Source of the DNA: Alphaproteobacteria bacterium
GTDB taxonomy: Bacteria > Pseudomonadota > Alphaproteobacteria > Elsterales > Elsteraceae
DNA: 6,879 nucleotides
Direction: 5' to 3'
Assembly (NCBI GenBank): GCA_013297545.1
Contig: JAAFHH010000159.1
Span: 1-6,879, forward strand
This document shows positions 1 through 5,067 of this stretch, piece by piece. The notes under the pieces were generated by a model, which was not told the origin of the DNA, ran no database searches, and worked only from the letters and a program-made list of their open reading frames with translations. Position 1 is the first letter of the stretch. Each line of letters begins with the position of its first letter. Position numbers and translations under genes: made by a program.

Positions 1-8
1 AGGCGTGC

Positions 9-145
9 CATGTCTGCATGTAGACACGTCTTCTTTATACGCAGCTGACATGCTGAGCATCAGACATGTGGTGATGCTGCCTAGCCAAAACGCTGACATA
101 GCAGCAGGCTGACAATCGGACTTGCCGGCATGCGGACATGCCGGT
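9..145. repeat. GACA-type repeats upstream of parA, candidate parS/operator
   Basis: GCTGACA occurs at 44-50, 92-98 and 108-114. The core GACA occurs at 47, 63, 95 and 111, which all fit a 16-bp step with one position (79) missing. GACATG is at 47-52, 63-68 and 135-140, and inverted (CATGTC) at 9-14. In small ParA systems whose partner is a ribbon-helix-helix protein, short repeats upstream of the ATPase gene usually act as centromere and as operator for autoregulation. The place and pattern fit that role, but the repeats are short and degenerate, so the assignment is inference. No gene is seen in 1-241. Confidence 0.45.
125..144. promoter_or_regulatory. Perfect inverted repeat before parA
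   Basis: CCGGCATG (125-132) and CATGCCGG (137-144) are exact reverse complements around the 4-base centre CGGA. No T-run follows, so a terminator is unlikely. It lies about 100 bp before the parA start, just ahead of a TTGACG at 149-154 that resembles a -35 element; I see no convincing -10. It is most simply an operator or a partition-protein site for the parA-rhh-repA operon. The structure is certain and the role is inferred. Confidence 0.45.
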
Positions 146-226
146 AGGTTGACGTCTAGGCATTCCTCCATGAAGGCCTGCAAGCTTACCGACACGCCTG
201 CAGATCAACAGTCCACCATGTCAGCC

Positions 227-233
227 AGTAGGA
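227..233 (+). promoter_or_regulatory. Ribosome binding site that selects the parA start
   Basis: AGTAGGA ends 8 bases before the ATG at 242. The in-frame ATGs at 170 and 218 have weaker upstream signals and would add a tail in front of the MKTIAF strand that normally begins ParA proteins. The site therefore favours 242. Confidence 0.6.
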
Positions 234-241
234 AACCCGTC

Positions 242-895
242 ATGAAGACCATCGCCTTCGTGTGTCAGAAAGGCGGCACCGGCAAAACCACGCTCGCGAT
301 CTCGCTGGCGGTGGAGGCCACCCGCCGCGGCCTGGCGACGGTGTTGATCGATCTCGACCCCCAGGTCAGTGCCTGCGAATGGAACGATCTGCGCGGCGGC
401 GAGCAGCCCGTGGTGGTCGATGCCCAGCCCGCCCGCATCGATACCGTGCTGCAGCGCGCACGCGATTCTGGGGTTGATCTGGTGTTGATCGACACCGCCG
501 GGCGCACTGAACAAGCGGCATTGGCGGCTGCGCGCGCGGCCGATCTGGTGCTGATCCCGCTGCAACCCTCGGTGATCGACTTGAAGACCGTGCGCGCGAC
601 CACTGATTTGATCGCACTGGCCGGCACCGCCCAGTTCGCCGCCGTGCTGACCCGGGTGAAGGCGACCGGGTCGCGCCACGAAGAAACCCGCAGCTGGCTG
701 CAAGCCCGCGGCATCCCGGTCTGCCCAGACACCATCGGCGACCGAGTGCCGTTCCAAGATGCCTACGCGCAAGGGCAGGGCGTGACCGAACTGGAGGGTC
801 GCGGTGGCAAGGCCGGGTTCGAAATCCGCCAAGTCTACAAGTATATGATGCAGCTTGTCGGCATGCCGACCGAACGCGAGGTGCAGGCCGCGTGA
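242..895 (+). CDS. parA: ParA-type plasmid partition ATPase
   Basis: This 217-residue protein is a small ParA/MinD-superfamily ATPase, which moves or positions plasmid copies by ATP-dependent binding to nucleoid DNA. The deviant Walker A box KGGTGKTT is at residues 10-17 with the signature lysine K10, the A' motif VLIDLDPQ at 34-41, and the Walker B-like LVLIDTAG at 80-87. There is no N-terminal helix-turn-helix, so it belongs to the short class (about 200-220 residues), which does not itself act as repressor; the RHH partner normally does that. The start is set at ATG 242 by the Shine-Dalgarno AGTAGGA and the canonical MKTIAFV opening; longer in-frame forms from 170 or 218 are less likely. 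Its stop overlaps the next gene's GTG start in GTGA (892-895), suggesting translational coupling. It is first in the operon with the RHH gene and repA. Confidence 0.92.
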   Translation: MKTIAFVCQKGGTGKTTLAISLAVEATRRGLATVLIDLDPQVSACEWNDLRGGEQPVVVDAQPARIDTVLQRARDSGVDLVLIDTAGRTEQAALAAARAADLVLIPLQPSVIDLKTVRATTDLIALAGTAQFAAVLTRVKATGSRHEETRSWLQARGIPVCPDTIGDRVPFQDAYAQGQGVTELEGRGGKAGFEIRQVYKYMMQLVGMPTEREVQAA

Positions 896-1221
896 GCGCT
901 AAGCGCCCCAGCATCGCCGAAGCGATGCGCGAAGCTGCCGGTGCCGTCCGTGCCGTCGGCCCTGTGCCGGTGCCACCGCCAGCGCCTGCCACCCCCCAAC
1001 TGCCGGGTCTGCCGGAGGTACCGCCGCGCGTGGCACCCTCGCGCCAAAACACCAAGGCGATCACCGCGCACTTTCCACCCCAGGTGCGCTATCAGTTGAA
1101 ACTGATGGCGGCCGAACAGAGCCGCACCATGGAAGACTTGGTGGCCGAGGCGCTCAACCGTCTGTTCGCCGCCTACAACAAGCCCGAGATCGCGCCCTCG
1201 ACCCGCGGAGACACGCTATGA
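892..1221 (+). CDS. Small ribbon-helix-helix protein, probable ParA partner
   Basis: The 109-residue protein has three parts: a basic, Ala-rich head (1-23), a Pro-rich stretch (about 24-49) and a C-terminal ribbon-helix-helix fold. In the fold, KAITAHF (55-61) suits the DNA-reading strand, 62-77 the first helix, and 79-95 (EDLVAEALNRLFAAY from 81) the second. RHH proteins of this build (ParG, omega or CopG-like) act next to a short ParA as centromere-binding protein and operon repressor. The flexible N-terminus would be the part that contacts ParA. It starts at GTG 892, overlapping parA by 4 bases, and ends in ATGA (1218-1221) with the repA start. An antitoxin-like RHH protein is an alternative, but no toxin gene lies beside it. 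The fold is fairly sure; the partition role rests on context. Confidence 0.8.
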   Translation: MSAKRPSIAEAMREAAGAVRAVGPVPVPPPAPATPQLPGLPEVPPRVAPSRQNTKAITAHFPPQVRYQLKLMAAEQSRTMEDLVAEALNRLFAAYNKPEIAPSTRGDTL

Positions 1222-2339
1222 GCATCCGCCGCGGCATCGACAGCCAGTTCGACTTGTTCATCATGAACATCACGGACTTCCAGCTGCGCGATCAGCGCGA
1301 GACCATGGAACGCCCGTTTTTCTCGCTGTCGAAGTCGCGGCGCATGAAGCCGATCGAGTATGAGAGCGACGGCGTGATGGTGAAGGTGGAACCGCACCAG
1401 AACTACGGTATGGCGACGATTTGGGATGCGGACATCTTGATCTGGGCCGCGTCCGCGCTGATCGACATGAAGAATCGCGGGCGCAACGACATCCCGAACG
1501 AGTTGTTCTTCCAGCCCTACGATGTGCTGAAAGCGATCCACCGGCCGATCGGTGGCGATCACTACCAACGCCTGCGCGAGGCGCTCACGCGCCTCAAAAG
1601 CACGCTGATCCGCACCAACATCCGCGCCCCCCGCGGCAAGCGCTTCGCGGAGTTCAACTGGGTGTCCGAATGGACCGATCTGGTCGACGAAGCAACCGGC
1701 GAGAGCCGGGGCATGTCGATCGTGCTGTCCCAATGGTTTGTGCAGGGCGTGCTGCAGAAGGGCGGGGTGCTCGCGATTGATCCCGCCTACTTCTCGATCA
1801 CCGGCGGGCGCGAACGCTGGCTCTGGCGGGTCGCACGCAAACACGCCGGCGGGGCAGGGGAGGAGGGCTTTGCGATCTCGCTGCCGGTGCTGTTCGACAA
1901 GTCTGGCGCAGAGGGCCCCTACCGGCGCTTTAAGTTCGAAATGCTGCGCATCGTGCGCGCCGATGACTTGCCGGGCTTCGCACTCGCCTGGGAGGAGGGC
2001 AGGGGCGGCGAGCCCTTGATCCGCATGACCGTGCGCACGGAACGCAAGGCCGAAGTGACTGCCGACACCGCCCCCACGGAGAAGCCGGCCGAGAAGCCAG
2101 CGCGTCCGACACGCCCGCGCGCCGCGCCGAAGGCCGAGCCGCTGCCGCTGTTCGACCATTTGAGCGATCGCACCCTGGAACGCGTGCGCTGCGACTTCCC
2201 GGGCTGGGATGTCCATGCCCTCAAGCACGAATTCGACACCTGGCTCGCGGGCGATCCGGCCCGTCGGCCGAACGACTATCAGGCCGCGTTCTACGGATTC
2301 GTGCGCCGCTGGCAGACCCGTCAGCTCGAGCGTTCCTGA
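1218..2339 (+). CDS. repA: Plasmid replication initiator RepA (RPA family)
   Basis: The 373-residue protein matches the RPA replication-initiator family of alphaproteobacterial plasmids, which bind iterons and recruit host replication proteins. Typical stretches are the N-terminal FDLFIMNITDFQLRDQRETMERPFFSLSK (12-40), the charged segment with NYGMATIWDADILIW (62-76), a winged-helix-like region with DVLKAIHR and YQRLREALTRLKSTLIRTNI (102-135), and IDPAYFSITGGRERWLWRVARKHAG (187-211). A Pro/Ala/Lys-rich linker (about 276-309) then leads to a separate C-terminal piece (310-373: LFDHLSDRTLERVRCDFPGW through YGFVRRWQ). The ATG at 1218 overlaps the RHH stop and has GGAG at 1207-1210, 7 bases upstream. 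The stop codon (2337-2339) lies inside an inverted iteron. RepA binding there could affect the end of its own transcript, but that is inference. Confidence 0.92.
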   Translation: MSIRRGIDSQFDLFIMNITDFQLRDQRETMERPFFSLSKSRRMKPIEYESDGVMVKVEPHQNYGMATIWDADILIWAASALIDMKNRGRNDIPNELFFQPYDVLKAIHRPIGGDHYQRLREALTRLKSTLIRTNIRAPRGKRFAEFNWVSEWTDLVDEATGESRGMSIVLSQWFVQGVLQKGGVLAIDPAYFSITGGRERWLWRVARKHAGGAGEEGFAISLPVLFDKSGAEGPYRRFKFEMLRIVRADDLPGFALAWEEGRGGEPLIRMTVRTERKAEVTADTAPTEKPAEKPARPTRPRAAPKAEPLPLFDHLSDRTLERVRCDFPGWDVHALKHEFDTWLAGDPARRPNDYQAAFYGFVRRWQTRQLERS

Positions 2340-2347
2340 TCGGCCAA
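2332..2347 (-). repeat. Inverted iteron 1, overlapping repA stop
   Basis: GTTCCTGATCGGCCAA is the exact reverse complement of the A-type direct iteron at 2483. Its bases 2337-2339 are the repA stop codon TGA, so the last codons of repA are constrained by the binding site. Confidence 0.9.
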
Positions 2348-2367
2348 CAGTGGCAGCCCAAGGGTCT

Positions 2368-2383
2368 GTTCCTGATCGGCCAA
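2368..2383 (-). repeat. Inverted iteron 2
   Basis: This is a second exact reverse-complement copy of the 16-base iteron, 36 bp after the first. Both are outside the main array and in opposite orientation to it. In other iteron plasmids such separate inverted copies serve copy control or initiator-mediated pairing of origins; here that role is inferred. Confidence 0.88.
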
Positions 2384-2451
2384 CACGAACCCCTCGCGAG
2401 TCCGCACGCCGCTTGAGGAATCGCCAACAAACCCAGGGAATGACTCAGTTC

Positions 2452-2460
2452 TGTGGATAA
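2452..2460 (-). promoter_or_regulatory. DnaA box 1
   Basis: TGTGGATAA is the exact reverse complement of the consensus DnaA box TTATCCACA. It sits 22 bp before the first direct iteron, as expected for an origin that uses host DnaA together with RepA. Confidence 0.85.
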
Positions 2461-2482
2461 CCCCCCCGCAAACCAGATGCCG

Positions 2483-2586
2483 TTGGCCGATCAGGAACAA
2501 AGCATTGGCCGATCAGGAACACCCCCTTGGCCGATCGGGAACCCGAGCTTGGCCGATCGGGAACAGAGTGTTGGCCGATCAGGAAC
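2483..2586 (+). repeat. Five direct iterons, 22-bp period
   Basis: TTGGCCGATCRGGAAC begins at 2483, 2505, 2527, 2549 and 2571, exactly 22 bp apart, with unrelated 6-base spacers. Copies 1, 2 and 5 have A at base 11; copies 3 and 4 have G, which makes the core CCGATCGG a perfect palindrome. A 22-bp step is close to two helical turns and would place RepA molecules on one face of the DNA. These are the probable RepA binding sites. Confidence 0.95.
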
Positions 2587-2610
2587 AATGACGCCCCGCA
2601 AGCGTTTGAT

Positions 2611-2622
2611 TCCGATATCGGA
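2611..2622. promoter_or_regulatory. 12-bp perfect palindrome in the origin
   Basis: TCCGATATCGGA is its own reverse complement and lies between the iterons and the AT-rich tract. It is unlike the iterons except for a shared CCGAT. It could bind a host factor or a RepA dimer, or be chance; no function can be assigned from sequence. Confidence 0.4.
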
Positions 2623-2641
2623 TTCGACGTTTTTCAGGCCT

Positions 2642-2680
2642 TAACTCTCTAACTCTCTTAACTCTTATGACTCTAACTCT
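2642..2680 (+). repeat. AT-rich TAACTCT repeats, probable DNA unwinding element
   Basis: TAACTCT occurs at 2642-2648, 2650-2656, 2659-2665 and 2674-2680, with a variant TGACTCT at 2668-2674. The tract is clearly richer in A and T than its GC-rich surroundings. Short AT-rich direct repeats beside iterons and DnaA boxes are the usual site of strand opening in iteron plasmids. The strands are strongly asymmetric (almost no G on the plus strand). Confidence 0.8.
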
Positions 2681-2694
2681 ATAACCAGCACGCC

Positions 2695-2703
2695 TGTGGA
2701 TAA
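2695..2703 (-). promoter_or_regulatory. DnaA box 2
   Basis: This is a second exact TGTGGATAA, in the same orientation as the first, on the far side of the TAACTCT tract. The two boxes thus bracket the iterons and the opening region. Confidence 0.85.
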
Positions 2704-2780
2704 CCAGAGGCCGCGGACCGAACCGGCCGACGATGCTCGGTTTCACCCACGCTGGCAGATTCCTATCCTGACCGCTGCCA

Positions 2781-3752
2781 TCACCCATAAAGCCAGAGCG
2801 CGTAGTTGTAGTAGAGCGGCACGCCGATCAGCAGATTGAAGGGCAACGTGATGCCAAGCGAAGCTGTCAGGTAGATCCCGGGATTGGCCTCCGGCAAGGC
2901 TGCCCGGCAGGCGGCGGGCGCGTCGATAAAACTGGCACTGGCACAGATCGCACCGAGCACGAAGGCGCCGCCCATCCCAAGGCCGATCGCATGACCAAGC
3001 GTGACGCCGATCAGGCCGAACACGATTGGTGCGACGATCGCAAAACCGGTCATGAACAGGCCAACGCTAGCGAACCCCCGGATCTGGCGCGCCGCCGTGA
3101 TGCCCATCTCCAGCAAGAACAGCATCAGGAAGCCCCGGAACATGTCTTCGTAGAAGGGTTTGATCTGGCCCCATTGGCTGTCGGCCGCGATTGCTCCGAT
3201 CAACATGCCGCCGGAGAGCAGCAAAATACCCCGGCCGCGGACAGTGCTGACCAGCAACGCAGTGATCTTCACGCCGCCGGTCTGCCGCTGCATCGACCAG
3301 CGCGCGATCAACAGCGATATGATCACCGCAAACTCCATCAGTGCCACGACCGCCGTCATGAAACCCTCCGACGGGGTCCCCATCGCCTTGGCGAAGGTCA
3401 CAGCCGTGAAAAAGGTCGCGGAGGAGACCGAGCCGTAGTGTGCCGCGACGGCCGCAGCGTTGGCCGGATCAAAGCGACCAAACTGGCGCAGAACCGCAAA
3501 GCAGATAACCGGCAGTGCGATGGTCAGCACCACGGTTACCGCGATCAACGGCGCGATCGCCGCGAATTCGACCTTGGCAAGCTCCTTGCCGCCGACCAGG
3601 CCGATCGAGAACAGCAGGTAGATCGACAGCAGCTTGATGACGGACTCCGGCAGTTCAAGCTCGCTCTTCAAAAAGCCCGCGACCGCCCCCAGAGCAAAGG
3701 CGAGGACGATGGGGGAGAGCAGATTGGTCAGCAAAAACTCAAACCCAGGCAT
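2781..3752 (-). CDS. sbtA: SbtA-type sodium-dependent bicarbonate transporter
   Basis: The 323-residue, strongly hydrophobic protein has about ten membrane segments (first about 11-28, next 40-57, 65-88, with the last near 294-320). It belongs to the SbtA family of sodium/bicarbonate symporters first known from cyanobacteria. The two half-repeats carry the family signatures: AHYGSVSSATF at 104-114 and the long SASF-to-LPFN stretch at 272-306, including APAACRAALPEANP and YLTASLGI. In SbtA these Ser-rich stretches form the sodium and bicarbonate sites. Start: ATG at 3752, preceded on the minus strand by GAGGG 7 bases upstream; the frame stays open to 3803 but that part is not membrane-like. 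No SbtB-type PII regulator gene is next to it. A LysR regulator is divergent, so it is probably the transporter's controller. The substrate could differ from bicarbonate in this bacterial branch. Confidence 0.88.
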   Translation of the reverse strand: MPGFEFLLTNLLSPIVLAFALGAVAGFLKSELELPESVIKLLSIYLLFSIGLVGGKELAKVEFAAIAPLIAVTVVLTIALPVICFAVLRQFGRFDPANAAAVAAHYGSVSSATFFTAVTFAKAMGTPSEGFMTAVVALMEFAVIISLLIARWSMQRQTGGVKITALLVSTVRGRGILLLSGGMLIGAIAADSQWGQIKPFYEDMFRGFLMLFLLEMGITAARQIRGFASVGLFMTGFAIVAPIVFGLIGVTLGHAIGLGMGGAFVLGAICASASFIDAPAACRAALPEANPGIYLTASLGITLPFNLLIGVPLYYNYALWLYG

Positions 3753-3810
3753 GATGGCACCCTCGCAGCACGGTTGGCCGGGTGGTTCTAGGCACTGGAT
3801 CAATGATGTG

Positions 3811-3850
3811 GAAATTGGATTTCGACAGCTTTATCATTTACAAAACAAAT
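3811..3850. promoter_or_regulatory. Divergent promoter region with LysR-type sites
   Basis: The gap between the transporter and LysR starts (3753-3863) is clearly more AT-rich near LysR. ATTT-N7-AAAT at 3836-3850 contains a T-N11-A (3837 to 3849), the generic LysR-family box. GAAAT-N3-ATTTC at 3811-3823 is a second dyad 25 bp to the left. TATCAT at 3832-3837 could be a -10 for the regulator, which would put the dyad over its own start site. This fits a regulator that represses itself and switches the divergent gene. The sites are visible; the binding is inferred. Confidence 0.5.
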
Positions 3851-3863
3851 CTATGGCGGCGCG

Positions 3864-4721
3864 ATGTCCCTCGAAATCGATCTTCTGCGCAGTTTCGTCA
3901 CCATTGCCGACACCGGCTCCTTCACCGCGGCGGCGGAACGGCTGATGCGCACGCAATCCACCATGTCCTTGCAGCTCAAACGCCTGGAAGCGGTGGTGGG
4001 ACAGTCCCTGTTCGAGCGCAATCCGCGCAAGGTGGTGCTGACCGATGACGGCCGCCGGTTGCTGCCGCACGCCCGCAAAATGCTGGATCTGCATGACGCC
4101 GCCCTTGCGGATGTGCGTGGGCAGAACATGCAAGGGTTGGTCAGGCTGGGCACGCCGGAGGATTTTGCCACCATCCATCTGCCGCAGGTTTTGGCGCGCT
4201 TCGCCGAAGACTTTCCCGATGTCACGCTGGAAGTGACCTGCGATCTAACGCTCCATCTGATCGACCAGTTCCGCATCGGTGCGTTCGACCTGGTGCTGAT
4301 CAAGCGCGAACCACAAGGCCTGTTCGCGGCCGGCAAAGGCGTTTGGCGGGAGGAACTGGTGTGGGCCGCCGCCAATCCGGCCGTAGCGGCACGCGCGGTG
4401 CTGCCGCTGGTCGTCTCGCCGGCACCCTGCGTCTACCGCAAACGCGCGACCGAGGCCTTGAGCCGCGCAGGCCGGGCGCATCGCATCGCCTACACCTCGC
4501 CGTCGCTCGCAGGCTCCCAAGCCGCTGTGCGGGCAGGGCTCGGTGTGACAGTTCTGCCGCGCGAGATGGTGCCGGCGGACTTCAGCATTCTGTCAGAAGC
4601 CGCGGACCTGCCAGTCCTGAGTGCCGCCGAAATCGCCCTACTGGAAGCCTCACAGCTGTCCCGTCCCGGTGTGCTGCTGCGGGATCACATCATCCGCTCG
4701 CTGGGTGCGGCGTCGCCGTGA
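3864..4721 (+). CDS. LysR-type transcriptional regulator
   Basis: The 285-residue protein has a normal LysR build. The N-terminal winged helix-turn-helix (5-64) reads LRSFVTIADTGSFTAAAERL, then QSTMSLQLKRLEAVVGQSLFERN, then VVLTDDGRRLLPHA. A linker helix and an effector domain follow (about 91-285), beginning GLVRLGTPEDFATIHLPQVLARF. The GTPEDF-type opening and the short second half resemble the LrhA-like branch. It is divergent from the sbtA-type gene across 111 bp, the classic arrangement in which the regulator controls its neighbour in response to a small molecule, perhaps one linked to inorganic carbon. The ligand cannot be read from sequence. The start has only a weak purine-rich site (GGCGGC), but the MSLEIDLLRSFV opening fits the family and no better in-frame start exists. 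Confidence 0.93.
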   Translation: MSLEIDLLRSFVTIADTGSFTAAAERLMRTQSTMSLQLKRLEAVVGQSLFERNPRKVVLTDDGRRLLPHARKMLDLHDAALADVRGQNMQGLVRLGTPEDFATIHLPQVLARFAEDFPDVTLEVTCDLTLHLIDQFRIGAFDLVLIKREPQGLFAAGKGVWREELVWAAANPAVAARAVLPLVVSPAPCVYRKRATEALSRAGRAHRIAYTSPSLAGSQAAVRAGLGVTVLPREMVPADFSILSEAADLPVLSAAEIALLEASQLSRPGVLLRDHIIRSLGAASP

Positions 4722-4758
4722 CCGGATCAGGTGGACGGCATCAACGCGACGTTTGGGC

Positions 4759-4787
4759 TTTACCAGGATACGGAATTTCCGTATTTT
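4759..4787 (+). promoter_or_regulatory. Probable promoter of the toxin-antitoxin pair
   Basis: TTTACC (4759-4764) and TATTTT (4782-4787) are separated by 17 bp and each match 4 of 6 consensus bases of a sigma-70-type promoter. Transcription would start about 4794, at or next to the GTG start of the toxin gene, so the message may be leaderless. The prediction rests on spacing and weak matches. Confidence 0.4.
4768..4784. promoter_or_regulatory. 17-bp perfect palindrome, probable antitoxin operator
   Basis: ATACGGAA (4768-4775) and TTCCGTAT (4777-4784) are exact inverted arms around a single T. The palindrome fills the spacer between the proposed -35 and -10 elements and overlaps the -10. A dimeric helix-turn-helix antitoxin bound there would block RNA polymerase, the normal autoregulation of type II modules. 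Confidence 0.65.
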
Positions 4788-4794
4788 CTCTACT

Positions 4795-5067
4795 GTGACG
4801 AACCGGTTTGACCCCACGAAGGACGCCGTAAACCAACAGAAGCACAACCTCTCATTGGCGTTTGGCGACAAGATCTTCGAAGACAGCAACCACCTTATCC
4901 TCCCCTCGATCCGGCGGGAGGACGGTGAGGATCGTTTCAAAGTAGTAGGACAAGTCGACGGGCAGATGTTCACCGGTGTTTTCGTCTTGCGGGATGATCT
5001 GCCGAGGTTCATCTCAGTGCGAAGGAGCAACACGAATGAAGCGAGATCCTATCACTCTGCCGGCTGA
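4795..5067 (+). CDS. brnT: BrnT/DUF497-family toxin
   Basis: The 90-residue protein resembles BrnT, a RelE-fold ribonuclease toxin that inhibits translation. Family marks are the N-terminal FDPTKDAVNQQKH (5-17), an IFED (27-30), the strand RFKVVGQVDGQMFTGVFVL (47-65), and the C-terminal RFISVRRSNTNEARSYHSA (71-89), where the RR-x4-5-EAR-Y pattern is typical. The start is probably GTG 4795, giving the usual length of about 90 residues. It has no visible Shine-Dalgarno, and the only other in-frame starts lie far upstream inside lysR or before the promoter. The gene overlaps the antitoxin by 32 bp. Weak initiation for the toxin and a strong site for the antitoxin would favour excess antitoxin. 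On a plasmid the pair probably kills or arrests plasmid-free daughters. Confidence 0.83.
   Translation: MTNRFDPTKDAVNQQKHNLSLAFGDKIFEDSNHLILPSIRREDGEDRFKVVGQVDGQMFTGVFVLRDDLPRFISVRRSNTNEARSYHSAG

Larger units (their letters stand above)
2332..2703. other. Iteron-type replication origin (oriV)
   Basis: The gene-free stretch from the repA end to the second DnaA box holds all the parts of an iteron origin in order: two inverted iterons, DnaA box, five direct iterons, a palindrome, an AT-rich repeat tract suited to strand opening, and a second DnaA box. Its position directly after repA is usual for plasmids with RPA-type initiators. The parts are listed separately. Between 2704 and the end of the transporter gene at 2781 I see only GC-rich sequence without a clear signal. 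Confidence 0.9.

Noticed and set aside
122..241. N-terminal extension of ParA from a TTG at 122 or ATG at 170
   Set aside because: The extra residues are not ParA-like and overlap the candidate operator; ATG 242 has a good ribosome site and the canonical opening.
366..1064. Antisense frame opposite parA and the RHH gene
   Set aside because: It is an Arg/Ala/Gly-rich shadow without motifs, and the plus strand has convincing genes with coupled starts.
1173..2228. Long antisense frame (351 codons) opposite repA
   Set aside because: It is a GC-rich codon shadow of repA with His/Arg/Ala-rich low-complexity content and no recognisable motif.
2483..2586. Short regular repeats resembling a CRISPR array
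   Set aside because: Repeats are 16 bp with 6-bp spacers, far too short for CRISPR, and they fit plasmid iterons beside repA.
2453..2644. Open frame of 63 codons across the iterons, with repeated GRSGT and LADQEQ-like peptides
   Set aside because: The peptide repeats are just the 22-bp iteron read through shifting frames. There is no ribosome site and the region is a clear origin.
2717..2741. Possible hairpin (ACCGA and TCGGT arms) after the transporter gene as a terminator
   Set aside because: The arms are only 5 bp with a 15-base loop and no T-run, so it is indistinguishable from chance in GC-rich DNA.
2991..3791. Antisense frame (266 codons) opposite the transporter gene
   Set aside because: The product is almost all charged residues, the mirror image of hydrophobic membrane codons. 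The SbtA-type frame explains the region.
4621..4794. Upstream extension of the BrnT frame into lysR
   Set aside because: The added residues are an out-of-frame reading of the lysR end and of the operator palindrome; the toxin has normal family length from 4795.
4343..4798. Plus-strand frame of 151 codons inside lysR
   Set aside because: It is a Gly/Arg-rich shadow of the LysR effector domain, which reads well in its own frame.
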